The notes beneath the pieces are model-generated. The model saw only the letters and a program-made list of their open reading frames with translations. It was not told the origin of the DNA and did no database searches. The translations under genes and the position numbers were made by a program. Positions 16,038 through 22,532 of a DNA stretch of 40,596 bases are shown here, piece after piece; position 1 is the stretch's first letter, and each line of letters opens with the position of its first letter. The stretch is from Candidatus Goldiibacteriota bacterium (GTDB taxonomy: Bacteria; Oederibacteriota; JAAXVQ01), in contig JAGVPM010000040.1 in NCBI GenBank assembly GCA_020052235.1, positions 1-40,596 of the forward strand, in the 5' to 3' direction.

Positions 16038-16725
16038 GGGTTTCTTAGGCACGTCGTTGATCGACTATCCCGGCAAGGTGGCCGCCGTGGTTTTTATGTC
16101 CGGCTGCAACCTGCGCTGCGGGTTTTGCCACAACAGCGTGTTGATTCATGACGGCGAGCATTTGGAGGACGTCGGATTCGGCGAACTTATTGACGGCCTG
16201 CGCCGCCGCCGCAAGTTGATCGAAGGCGTGGTGGTCACAGGCGGCGAGCCCACGGTGCACCCGCAGTTGACCGGGTTGTTGCGCGAATTGAAAGCCACGG
16301 GCTTGGATGTCAAGCTCGACACCAACGGCCTGCGCCCAACCGTGCTGGAAGAGCTGCTGCGCAACCGCTTGGTGGACTATGCCGCAGTGGACATGAAAAT
16401 GGCACCCGCGCGTTATGCCGCCTTCCTGGAAGGTCCGCAGGAAGCACCCGCGCGTTTGGCCGAGACCGTGGAGTTGCTGCGGCTCAGCCGGATTGATTAC
16501 GAATACCGCACCACCTGCGTGCCCGGCCTGGTGAGCGATACGGACATTGAAACCATCGCCCGCCTGATCCACGGTGCCCCCGCCTACTATCTGCAACAAT
16601 TCATTCCCACGCACGTGGAAGACCAAAAGCTGGCCGAGCGGCCCGCGTATCCGCGCGAGGTATTGGAACGCTTTGTGACCTTGGCACAACCGTTTGTTTC
16701 AAACGTCACTATCCGCAATTTGTAG
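16015..16725 (+). CDS. nrdG: Anaerobic RNR-activating radical SAM protein
   Basis: This 236-residue radical SAM enzyme makes the glycyl radical on NrdD, here presumably on the separate 54-residue subunit. The cluster motif CxxxCxxC is 'CNLRCGFC' in 'FMSGCNLRCGFCHNSVL', and the GGE motif is 'VTGGEPTVHP'. The N-terminus 'IKGFLGTSLIDYPGKVA' is typical of the NrdG/pyruvate-formate-lyase-activase-like group. The start codon lies inside the preceding small gene (23-base overlap), suggesting coupled translation. A clear terminator follows at 16743. Confidence 0.93.
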   Translation: MNAIQGIKGFLGTSLIDYPGKVAAVVFMSGCNLRCGFCHNSVLIHDGEHLEDVGFGELIDGLRRRRKLIEGVVVTGGEPTVHPQLTGLLRELKATGLDVKLDTNGLRPTVLEELLRNRLVDYAAVDMKMAPARYAAFLEGPQEAPARLAETVELLRLSRIDYEYRTTCVPGLVSDTDIETIARLIHGAPAYYLQQFIPTHVEDQKLAERPAYPREVLERFVTLAQPFVSNVTIRNL

Positions 16726-16742
16726 AGACCAATCTATGTCAG

Positions 16743-16775
16743 GCCGGTGGGGGGCAACCTCCCTCCGGCTTTTTT
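16743..16775 (+). terminator. Intrinsic terminator of the nrdD-nrdG operon
   Basis: GCCGG (16743-16747) pairs with CCGGC (16765-16769), with further G-C pairs in GGGG/CTCCC inside. Six T residues (16770-16775) follow. It lies 17 bases after the nrdG stop. Confidence 0.9.
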
Positions 16776-16814
16776 AAAGTTATAAGGGTGCATTACCCCG
16801 TTGATCACTTGGCC

Positions 16815-16842
16815 GTAGGGGTGCAATTCATTGCGCCCCTAC
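16815..16842. repeat. GTAGGGG palindromic element, copy 2
   Basis: GTAGGGGTGCAA and TTGCGCCCCTAC, with one mismatch, around a TTCA loop. Apart from this element and the operator at 16953, the gap between nrdG and the winged-helix gene (16776-17004) shows no supported gene. Confidence 0.85.
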
Positions 16843-16952
16843 ACCACCTACCAACACTGTCCGAAGATTTCATATTCCAACTCACCTGGGAAGAAAGATG
16901 CGCAAATAGCATCGCGGGAATTCGGAGTTTTCTGAAAATGGTGCTTTTCTAT

Positions 16953-16992
16953 GTACCAACAATTATGGTAATATAACCATAATTGTTGGTAC
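16953..16992. promoter_or_regulatory. Perfect 17-bp inverted repeat, probable operator of the winged-helix gene
   Basis: GTACCAACAATTATGGT (16953-16969) and ACCATAATTGTTGGTAC (16976-16992) are perfect inverted arms around AATATA. A TATAAC hexamer (16972-16977) lies at the centre and could be a -10. The right arm abuts the SD AAGGAGGGG of the gene at 17005. The most direct reading is an autoregulatory operator for the encoded DNA-binding protein; an mRNA hairpin next to the SD is the alternative. Confidence 0.75.
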
Positions 16993-17004
16993 AAGGAGGG
17001 GTGT

Positions 17005-17334
17005 ATGTTTGAGGCTGTTTTTGGCAATGCGACCGTGGAAAAAGTGCTGCTGTTTCTCTACCGTCATAAGCAAGGGTATCCCAAGGAAATCGCGGACCGC
17101 TTTGATTTGGCAGTGAATGCCGTGCAGCAGCAACTTAAGCGGCTGGAACTGGGCAATGTTGTGGTCAACCGGCAACTCGGGCGGACGCGTATGTATGAGT
17201 TCAATCCGCGTTATCCGCTCCGTCGCGAACTGGAAAATTTGTTGGAAAAAGCGTTCTCGTTTTTACCAAAGGACCAGGTTGAACGTTTCTATACAGCCCG
17301 CACCCGCCCCCGACGTCCGGGGAAAACTCTATGA
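17005..17334 (+). CDS. Small winged-helix DNA-binding protein
   Basis: This 109-residue protein has a winged helix-turn-helix core: 'ATVEKVLLFLYRHKQGYPKE', then 'IADRFDLAVNAVQQQLKRLE' (recognition helix), then a wing 'NVVVNRQLGRTRMYEFNPRYP'. The basic C-terminus is RTRPRRPGKTL. Such proteins are frequent in uncultivated bacteria and usually precede a nucleotidyltransferase-like gene, as in toxin-antitoxin modules. Here the following frame is only a 35-residue remnant. A perfect palindrome directly upstream suggests that it represses its own promoter. The start is supported by the AAGGAGGGG SD at 16993-17001. Confidence 0.85.
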   Translation: MFEAVFGNATVEKVLLFLYRHKQGYPKEIADRFDLAVNAVQQQLKRLELGNVVVNRQLGRTRMYEFNPRYPLRRELENLLEKAFSFLPKDQVERFYTARTRPRRPGKTL

Positions 17335-17438
17335 ACCTGGATTGGAAAATCATAACCTTGAAAAAATTAGCTGCGCTGGTGAGCCGTGTGAAAAGTGCCA
17401 GCCGCCGATTACGCGAAGCTGGCCGAGCGTCCCGCTGA
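17331..17438 (+). pseudogene. 35-residue remnant, probable truncated partner of the winged-helix protein
   Basis: An ATG at 17331 overlaps the winged-helix stop as ATGA. The frame begins 'MNLDWKIITLKKLAALVS', which resembles the start of nucleotidyltransferase-like partners of such regulators (from memory). It then turns into an Arg/Ser-rich end and stops at 17438. A normal partner would be several times longer. I read it as a gene left after a deletion; it could also be a short genuine peptide. Confidence 0.45.
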
Positions 17439-17453
17439 CCTTACAAATTCACC

Positions 17454-17483
17454 TTGAATGATTGAATAGACCCTTGGTATACT
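17454..17483 (+). promoter_or_regulatory. Promoter upstream of the DUF4160/DUF2442 pair
   Basis: TTGAAT (17454-17459), an 18-base spacer and TATACT (17478-17483), preceded by TGG, an extended -10 arrangement. The first gene of the pair starts 43 bases after it. Confidence 0.6.
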
Positions 17484-17526
17484 TTTTTTGGCAGGTGCGA
17501 AGAAGCTTGATTGAAAAGGATGCGTT

Positions 17527-17787
17527 ATGCCCGAAATTTGCAGATTTTTCGGAATCATCATTCGAATATTTTTTGACGAACATGATCCGCCTCATTTTCA
17601 TGCTGAATATCAAGGAAACAAAGCGGTTTTTGATTTCAATGGAAGCATCTTAAAAGGAAATCTGGATTCGAAAACAGCAACCCGCCTTGTCAGAGAATGG
17701 ATTGATTTGAGTCTGGATGAGCTCAAGGAAGACTGGGAGCTAGCCAAGGCAGGCAAAGAAATAAAAAAAATTGCGCCTTTAATTTGA
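17527..17787 (+). CDS. DUF4160 domain protein
   Basis: This 86-residue protein has the DUF4160 hallmark '[19 protein letters not shown]' near the N-terminus and a C-terminal helix with '[18 protein letters not shown]'. SD AAAAGGA at 17514-17520. The next gene encodes a DUF2442 protein 8 bases later. These two families occur together very often and have been suspected to form a toxin-antitoxin-like pair; no activity can be read from the sequence. The acidic/His-rich strip DEHDPPHFH could bind metal or nucleic acid, which is speculation. Confidence 0.88.
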   Translation: MPEICRFFGIIIRIFFDEHDPPHFHAEYQGNKAVFDFNGSILKGNLDSKTATRLVREWIDLSLDELKEDWELAKAGKEIKKIAPLI

Positions 17788-17795
17788 GGTGGCCT

Positions 17796-18038
17796 ATGTG
17801 GAATATGAATGATGTAAAAAAAATAGAATATAAGAATAAATACGTTTATCACATTGTTTTTGACGATGGCAAAAGCGGTGATGTGGATTTTTCGGAATAT
17901 ATCATTAAAGGTCCGGTTTTTGAACCACTGCGCGATTTGGACTTTTTCACAAAAGCTAAGATCGAAGGCGGGACTATTGCCTGGCCCAATGGGGCTGATA
18001 TTGCCCCGGAAACCTTGTATGAAAAATTGGGAGCTTAA
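17796..18038 (+). CDS. DUF2442 domain protein
   Basis: This 80-residue protein follows the DUF2442 pattern: '[19 protein letters not shown]', then '[20 protein letters not shown]', then '[19 protein letters not shown]'. The ATG at 17796 has GAGG at 17786-17789, six bases upstream; the frame is open to a TTG at 17784 but that would overlap the SD. It is the likely partner of the DUF4160 protein, co-transcribed from the promoter at 17454. It faces the mazF gene convergently. Confidence 0.88.
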   Translation: MWNMNDVKKIEYKNKYVYHIVFDDGKSGDVDFSEYIIKGPVFEPLRDLDFFTKAKIEGGTIAWPNGADIAPETLYEKLGA

Positions 18039-18135
18039 AGGCGCATTTTAAGCGCAGCCGGCATTCAAGCCAAATACCGGAAAGATGTGTTGGGTGTGAA
18101 GTAGGCGCCCGGGTAAATTTTTATGAACCTGTTTT

Positions 18136-18489
18136 TTAGTCGAGAGTAATTTGGATATTTTCGCTAAGTTTGTTGATGGAAGCCGGGCTTAAACGGCCCA
18201 AAAATTTTAGGAAGCGGCTGTTATCAATGGCGCGGATTTGATCGACCAGGATATCGGATGATTGTTTTAATCCCGCTTCGGTTTTTTTGAGATGAACACG
18301 CAGTACTTCTGATTCGGCTTGCACGTTGGTTGTGATGGGGCAAATGATCGTGGTGGGGTGATGGGTATTTAAAAGATCGGTTTGGACGACCACCACCGGC
18401 CTGGTTTTGCCGGGCTCGGCTTTATGCCGGGGATTTAAGTCAGCCAGGTAAACTTGCCATTTTTTAATTGCAAAAGGCCGCCCGGTCAT
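18136..18489 (-). CDS. mazF: MazF/PemK-family toxin (endoribonuclease)
   Basis: This 117-residue protein has the MazF fold signature: 'WQVYLADLNPRHKAEPGKTR' followed by 'PVVVVQTDLLN', 'TTIICPITTN', and 'SSDILVDQIRAIDNSRFLK'. MazF toxins cut single-stranded RNA at short sequences; the conserved Arg in 'GKTRPVVVVQ' and the Ser/Asp region 'QSSDILVDQ' are present, so it is probably active. Its ATG overlaps the antitoxin stop (ATGA), the usual order with the antitoxin first. The cut site cannot be predicted. Confidence 0.92.
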   Translation of the reverse strand: MTGRPFAIKKWQVYLADLNPRHKAEPGKTRPVVVVQTDLLNTHHPTTIICPITTNVQAESEVLRVHLKKTEAGLKQSSDILVDQIRAIDNSRFLKFLGRLSPASINKLSENIQITLD

Positions 18490-18728
18490 AGGCCGGGGAT
18501 TTCATCGTCAATTTTTGTAAACTCCCGATTGATTTTTAGCGATTCTTTGTAGATGGCCGCTGATTCTTTGACCAATTGCACCTTGAGCAGATTTCGGTGC
18601 ATGCAGCGGTTATAATAAGCCACCGCCTTATTAATATAAGTATTTCGGGGCTCGTTAATCCGTTTAATGATGTCTTCAGTGTCACGAAAAATCGTTTCCT
18701 GAAGTTTTAAAGAAATGGCTTTGCTCAT
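18486..18728 (-). CDS. Antitoxin of the MazF module, ribbon-helix-helix-like
   Basis: This 80-residue protein starts 'MSKAISLKLQETIFRDTEDI', which resembles the ribbon-helix-helix N-terminus of antitoxins, followed by an acidic/basic helical C-terminus ending 'KIDDEIPGL' that would wrap MazF. The ATG at 18728 has a GGGAGG SD about eight bases upstream on the minus strand; the ORF is open to 18773 but that part covers the promoter region. It lies directly before mazF with a 4-base overlap. It is expected to autoregulate at the direct repeats upstream. Confidence 0.82.
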   Translation of the reverse strand: MSKAISLKLQETIFRDTEDIIKRINEPRNTYINKAVAYYNRCMHRNLLKVQLVKESAAIYKESLKINREFTKIDDEIPGL

Positions 18729-18762
18729 AGCAGCAGCCTCCCTGGCGGATAAAATAATAACA

Positions 18763-18815
18763 CATATACGCATAGTATATGCAAATAGTATATCTGCGGT
18801 TTACGCGGGGGTCAA
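18763..18815 (-). promoter_or_regulatory. Promoter and operator of the mazEF-like operon
   Basis: On the minus strand TTGACC (18815-18810), a 17-base spacer and TATACT (18792-18787) form a good promoter. Two direct copies of ATAGTATAT (plus-strand 18772-18780 and 18785-18793), 13 bases apart, and an inverted repeat CATATAC/GTATATG (18763-18769 with 18775-18781) overlap the -10 and start site. This fits an autorepressed antitoxin operator. Confidence 0.75.
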
Positions 18816-18845
18816 GCGGGAAATTAAAAGTGTGCGGAAACCGGC

Positions 18846-19778
18846 TTATTTAAGCACCAAGAAAAAAAACGCGGCCAGCGGGATAAGCAGCAGGGTGCCG
18901 GATACCCAAAGCGCATTGGCCAGTTTGCGGTCGAGTTGGAATAAGTTGGCGGTGATGACCGCATAGATGGCCGCGGGCATGGCGGATTCGATGAAGATGA
19001 TTTTCGCGGGCAGGGAGTTCCAGCGGCCGTAGGCCAGGCCGATGAAGCCAAGCGCCAGCAGCGGGGAGATCAGGTATTTGATCACCTGGATGGCGGCAAT
19101 GGCGGGCCAGGGCTTGAATAAGGCTTTAAGTTCCAGGGTCATGCCAATGGCCACGAACATGATAATTAAATCCGTTTTAATCAGCACGTCGGCCACGAGC
19201 GGGGCGTGCGCCCAGTGGGGAATCTTCGCAACATTCAGAATCAATCCCAGACTCATGGCCAGCAGGGGAACCAGGGATGTCAGGTTTGAAACAATGTTGT
19301 GCAGGTAGTCCGTAAGCGTCAGGCGCACGGGACTGGCATAATGCTTGGCCAGGGAAAATCCGAGCGTGAAGATCACCAGCGGGTAGGGCAAGAGGAAGAG
19401 GTAGCTTAGGCTCAATCCCTGGGTGCCGAAGAGCAAGTAGCAGATAAAGGCGCCGCCGGTGGTGCCGATGTTGGAAAACGCCGAGGCGAGCACGAAACTG
19501 CCCTGGGCGTGCGGATTTTTGGGGAATATTTTTTTACTCCAGGCCCGGCTGACCACGATTAAAATCAGCATCAGCAACGTGGATATGATCGGGATTGGGG
19601 CATAGTGGCGGATTTTCGGCAGATCGAGAATCCAAAAGCTGTAGAGAAAAATCGGGACTTCCAGGCCCAGAATGGCGGCCCGCATAAGCTTGGGGGACCA
19701 CGCCTGCCAGCGGCGCAAGGGCAAACCCAGCGCCAACCCACCATAGAAAATCAAATAAAATTGGAGCAGTGCGTTCAT
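18846..19778 (-). CDS. AEC family (auxin efflux carrier-like) transporter
   Basis: This 310-residue integral membrane protein has about ten helices in the AEC/bile-acid-sodium-symporter-like layout. Diagnostic parts are 'FYLIFYGGLALGLPLRRW', 'FVLASAFSNIGTTGGAFICY' and 'FIESAMPAAIYAVITANLF'. Substrates of bacterial AEC proteins are usually small carboxylates; which one is not visible. I place the start at 19778 because its ATG overlaps the stop of the upstream gene as ATGA; the ORF runs open further but only through the coding sequence of that gene. Confidence 0.88.
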   Translation of the reverse strand: MNALLQFYLIFYGGLALGLPLRRWQAWSPKLMRAAILGLEVPIFLYSFWILDLPKIRHYAPIPIISTLLMLILIVVSRAWSKKIFPKNPHAQGSFVLASAFSNIGTTGGAFICYLLFGTQGLSLSYLFLLPYPLVIFTLGFSLAKHYASPVRLTLTDYLHNIVSNLTSLVPLLAMSLGLILNVAKIPHWAHAPLVADVLIKTDLIIMFVAIGMTLELKALFKPWPAIAAIQVIKYLISPLLALGFIGLAYGRWNSLPAKIIFIESAMPAAIYAVITANLFQLDRKLANALWVSGTLLLIPLAAFFFLVLK

Positions 19779-20608
19779 GCGGGCCGGTTTGGGGCAGTGC
19801 CGGGCACCGGCGGTTTGGGCTTTTGAAAGCATTCACGGCCAAAGCGTGAGAAGGCCAAGTACAGGGCAAAGGCGAGCAGGACGAAAAAATTGCCCAAGGC
19901 TTTCCAATAAGCGGCATAACTGTGGGTGGAAAAGGTATCCGGCAGTTGGACCGCAGCTGCGATGGCCATGACCAAGAGCATGCTCCAGCGCGCGAAATTT
20001 TTTCCCCGCCGCAACAGAAAAAGCAGGCCCCAAAGCAGCAGGGACCAAGCCAGCAAACCCACGGCCCGGCCGGGGTTATACAAAACATCACCCTCGGCTT
20101 GACTTAGGATGTTCATTCCCAGGTAAAACGCGTAGACGGCTTGAAACACGAAATAGGCCCTAAAGAAATAGAATCCTTGGGAACGTTCCTGCTGATTGAT
20201 TTCAAAAAGTTTAAGGGGGCGGAAAAACGCGATGGCCGCAGGATGGCTTAAAACCCAATATCCCCAAAAAGTATAACCAACCAATAATCCATACCAGGGA
20301 AGGTTTTCGTCCAGCACCCGGATGAGGGCCAACAACCCCAAACCGAGGAAGGTGCAGGAAAGAAAAAAGCGCGCCGTGTTTTTATGCTTGGGGATCCACC
20401 AAGCGATGAAAAAGATAAGCGGGAAAAGCAAAAGCAGGGCGGCTTTGGCGGCCGGGGACTGCTGGATGACCGGGGAATAAAAAAAGATCATGGCGAAATA
20501 AACCACCAGCATAATGGCCGATCCGGCCAGGGTGGCATAGCCCACAAGCTCAACCCGGTCGTTGAATAATTCTGAAGTGGAAAGGAAATTTGGCATGGAT
20601 GTATTCAT
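19775..20608 (-). CDS. Integral membrane protein, unknown function
   Basis: This 277-residue protein has about seven or eight hydrophobic helices, starting 'VGYATLAGSAIMLVVYFAMI' and ending 'ALGNFFVLLAFALYLAFS', with a Pro-rich C-terminal tail (PKPPVPGTAP). I do not recognise the family. It overlaps the AEC transporter gene by four bases, so the two are likely translated together. An alternative start is the second Met, four codons in. Confidence 0.7.
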   Translation of the reverse strand: MNTSMPNFLSTSELFNDRVELVGYATLAGSAIMLVVYFAMIFFYSPVIQQSPAAKAALLLLFPLIFFIAWWIPKHKNTARFFLSCTFLGLGLLALIRVLDENLPWYGLLVGYTFWGYWVLSHPAAIAFFRPLKLFEINQQERSQGFYFFRAYFVFQAVYAFYLGMNILSQAEGDVLYNPGRAVGLLAWSLLLWGLLFLLRRGKNFARWSMLLVMAIAAAVQLPDTFSTHSYAAYWKALGNFFVLLAFALYLAFSRFGRECFQKPKPPVPGTAPNRPA

Positions 20609-20643
20609 GACATAGTTTTAAATATCTGGCAAGTCAAAATATG

Positions 20644-21093
20644 TTACGTGCACGCGGTAAGGGCGTCGCTGAGGTGCAGAAGTTTAAAGATATTTTCCGA
20701 TAGGTCTTCCAAATCAAAGGGCTTGGTCATATATAAATCAGCTTGCATGATATAGAGCCCCTTGATTTTTGAGCGGATTTGCGTTTTGGCCGCTAAGATG
20801 ATGATTTTTATATCCCGCGTGGCGGTGGTGTTTTTCACGCTGTGGCAAACCACCCACCCATCGACTTTAGGCATCATGATATCCAATACAATCAAATCCG
20901 GAGCATGTTTGGTGATTTGATCAAAGGCTTCCAGTCCATTGTAAGCGGTTATAATTTGATAACCTTCGGCTTCCAAGTGGTATTTAATGAGTATGACAAT
21001 ATCCGGATCGTCATCGACGATCAGGATGCGTTTTTTTGCTTTTAAGGCTTCCAGGCCTTTTTCAGAAAAAGTCTCTGCCCCGGTTTCGGCCAT
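20644..21093 (-). CDS. Single-domain response regulator (CheY-like receiver)
   Basis: This 149-residue protein has a receiver domain after a 20-residue N-terminal extension and no output domain. The acidic pocket is D28/D29 in 'ILIVDDDPDI', the phosphorylation site is D71 in 'LIVLDIMMPK', and the switch lysine is K124 in 'YMTKPF'. The conserved switch Thr/Ser (CheY T87) is replaced by Ala101 ('IIILAAKT'), which may weaken or change signalling. No histidine kinase is adjacent; the PAS protein at 28083 lacks a kinase domain. The ATG at 21093 has GAGG upstream; a TATAAT (plus-strand 21140-21145) lies 47 bases before it. Confidence 0.88.
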   Translation of the reverse strand: MAETGAETFSEKGLEALKAKKRILIVDDDPDIVILIKYHLEAEGYQIITAYNGLEAFDQITKHAPDLIVLDIMMPKVDGWVVCHSVKNTTATRDIKIIILAAKTQIRSKIKGLYIMQADLYMTKPFDLEDLSENIFKLLHLSDALTACT

Positions 21094-21204
21094 GTTAGTA
21101 ACCTCGGATCGCGATATGATCAACTCAACCCTGAGTATGATTATACGTAGAATCGACGCAATACAGGTAAAACTTGAACGGTGTTATGTCATTTCATTAT
21201 TTGG

Positions 21205-21232
21205 GTAGAGGCGCAAAATTTTGCGTCTCTAC
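21205..21232. repeat. GTAGGG-family palindromic element, copy 3
   Basis: GTAGAGGCGCAAAA and TTTTGCGTCTCTAC, one mismatch, no loop. It supplies the TAG stop (21231-21229) of the lipoprotein reading frame on the minus strand. Confidence 0.85.
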
Positions 21233-21423
21233 ATTATTGCCCTCAATTTAATTGGCCGGGACATTGACATCCGCGCGCCAAGTTTCATCCACGACAATCG
21301 CGCCGGATTGGGGCGAGTCAACGCGCGGATCGTAGGATACCACCGCGATTGACTGCAACCGGTTAAGTAAAGAATTCCCAAAATAACGCTAATGCCCATC
21401 ACCCACATCATTACGAGTTTCAT
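21229..21423 (-). CDS. Small lipoprotein, possibly frameshifted
   Basis: The 64-codon frame starts with a lipoprotein signal peptide ('WVMGISVILGILYLTGC'); LTGC is a good lipobox. A strong SD GGGAGG (minus strand, plus-strand 21432-21437) lies eight bases before the ATG. After Cys the frame turns into an Arg/Met-rich sequence and stops inside a dispersed repeat. One frame over, the same DNA reads 'AVVSYDPRVDSPQSGAIVVD' then 'ETWRADVNVPAN' and stops with TAA at 21250-21248, which looks far more like protein. A single missing base near plus-strand 21352-21358 would explain this. The gene follows a highly structured RNA leader at 21452-21608. Confidence 0.6.
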   Translation of the reverse strand: MKLVMMWVMGISVILGILYLTGCSQSRWYPTIRALTRPNPARLSWMKLGARMSMSRPIKLRAIM

Positions 21424-21425
21424 TG

Positions 21426-21608
21426 GAATCGCCTCCCTGCCCCCATACGGCTTCGAGGCTTATCCTTAATGTCTTGAATGACCGCCGCGGTTTTAACCAT
21501 GGCAGCGGGAATTCAACGAGAGCGCGAGCATTGTCCGAAACCCGGAATGAGCCGCCGTTAACCGGGGGGAGAATCAGCAGCTCATGGCTCGCGCTCTCGA
21601 GCCTCGAA
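21426..21608 (-). ncRNA. Riboswitch-like structured leader of the lipoprotein gene (unassigned class)
   Basis: A three-way junction is visible in plus-strand coordinates. P1: TTCGAGGCT (21452-21460) with AGCCTCGAA (21600-21608). P2: 13 bp, 21517-21529 with 21587-21599, starting next to P1 with no gap; its distal stem ATGAGC/GCTCAT is 21547-21552 with 21580-21585. P3: TTGAAT/ATTCAA (21474-21479 with 21511-21516), abutting P2, continued by a tandem G-A step, CCGC/GCGG and a GGT/ACC hairpin. CCCGG (21541-21545) can pair with CCGGG (21562-21566) inside the distal stem, a pseudoknot. On the minus strand the 3' half of P1 contains GCCTC, which can instead pair with GAGGC of the lipoprotein SD (21431-21435). 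This is a mutually exclusive switch. I match it to no known family. Confidence 0.6.
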
Positions 21609-21828
21609 AATTTAACTGCACCTATCTAAAGAGCAGGATTCATACCAACATGACCGGAGGCAGAGAAAGGCAGAAAGCGGACAAAATATCTACATATTCT
21701 TAATTGGGTATTGCGCACCATAGTTGGGGTATGGGAAAACCATTCCCTAAATTGTTGTTTGGTATCATCATAGTGAGCCTAATTGAAAAGCGGGGAAAAT
21801 AGCCCGGTAAATGGTTGCTTTTTTGGGC
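21609..21828. other. Gap between the leader RNA and the purN promoter, no gene seen
   Basis: No supported ORF. On the minus strand a TAGATA hexamer occurs about 20 bases upstream of the leader RNA and could be a weak -10 for it. A small GGGAA/TTCCC inverted pair lies near 21733-21748. Nothing else stands out. Confidence 0.5.
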
Positions 21829-21857
21829 TTGACAAGCATCGTTTTTACATAGATGAT
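21829..21857 (+). promoter_or_regulatory. Promoter of the purine gene cluster
   Basis: Perfect TTGACA (21829-21834), a 17-base spacer and GATGAT (21852-21857). The purN ATG lies 30 bases after it, so the leader is short and no room remains for a riboswitch in it. Confidence 0.65.
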
Positions 21858-21886
21858 TCCATTGATTTAAAACGAAAGGGGCGCGC

Positions 21887-22519
21887 ATGGGTTTGAAAAT
21901 TGCAGTGTTGGCTTCAGGTGGCGGCAGTAATTTACAGGCCTTGCTCGATGCCTGGCGGACTCAGCAATTTCGCAATGCCGAGATCGTTGTCGTGGGCAGT
22001 GATAAACCGCAGGCCGGCGCTTTAAAACGCGCCGGCGCGTTGCAGATTCCCACCCTGGCGCTGGAATGGTCCAAGTTTTCCAATGCCATTGCGTTTAATC
22101 AGGAAATGGCTCTGCGCTTGGCCGAATATAATGTGGATGTTGTTTGCCTGGCCGGGTATATGCGGATTTTAACTCCTGAATTTGTCCGGAAATTTCCCCA
22201 GCGTATTTTAAATATTCACCCTGCCTTGTTGCCGGCCTTTGGCGGCAAGGGCATGTACGGGCATCATGTGCATGAAGCGGTTTTAAAATCCGGGGCCAAG
22301 TTTTCAGGGTGCACGGTGCATTATGTTGATGAAGGCACGGACACGGGCCCGATCATACTGCAGGCTACGGTCCCGGTGTTGGATCAGGACACGGCGGATA
22401 CTCTGGCGGAACGGGTGCTGATCGAAGAGCACCGGCTGTACCCCAGAGCCGTGGCTTTGTATTGTGAAAATCGCCTGCGCATTGTAGGAAAACGCGTGCA
22501 TATCGTGGAAAAAGCCTAG
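21887..22519 (+). CDS. purN: Phosphoribosylglycinamide formyltransferase
   Basis: GAR transformylase (210 residues), which transfers formyl from 10-formyl-THF to GAR, the third step of purine synthesis. The N-terminus 'VLASGGGSNLQALLDAW' binds substrate phosphate. The catalytic Asn-His-Asp set is in 'ILNIHPALLPAFGG' and 'DEGTDTGPII', with 'FSGCTVHYVDEGTDTG' typical of PurN. SD GAAAGGGG at 21874-21881. First gene after the promoter at 21829; purH follows 13 bases after its stop. Confidence 0.95.
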   Translation: MGLKIAVLASGGGSNLQALLDAWRTQQFRNAEIVVVGSDKPQAGALKRAGALQIPTLALEWSKFSNAIAFNQEMALRLAEYNVDVVCLAGYMRILTPEFVRKFPQRILNIHPALLPAFGGKGMYGHHVHEAVLKSGAKFSGCTVHYVDEGTDTGPIILQATVPVLDQDTADTLAERVLIEEHRLYPRAVALYCENRLRIVGKRVHIVEKA

Positions 22520-22532
22520 ACGGAGGTTGCAG

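Noticed and set aside
16788-16976. 62-codon plus-strand ORF
   Set aside because: It spans a dispersed repeat and half of the operator palindrome; no SD and no protein-like pattern.
21423-21629. 68-codon plus-strand ORF
   Set aside because: It lies across the structured leader RNA and its composition is not protein-like.
21609-21886. ZTP or other purine riboswitch before purN
   Set aside because: The purN promoter leaves only a leader of about 25 bases and no ZTP motif was found on the plus strand.
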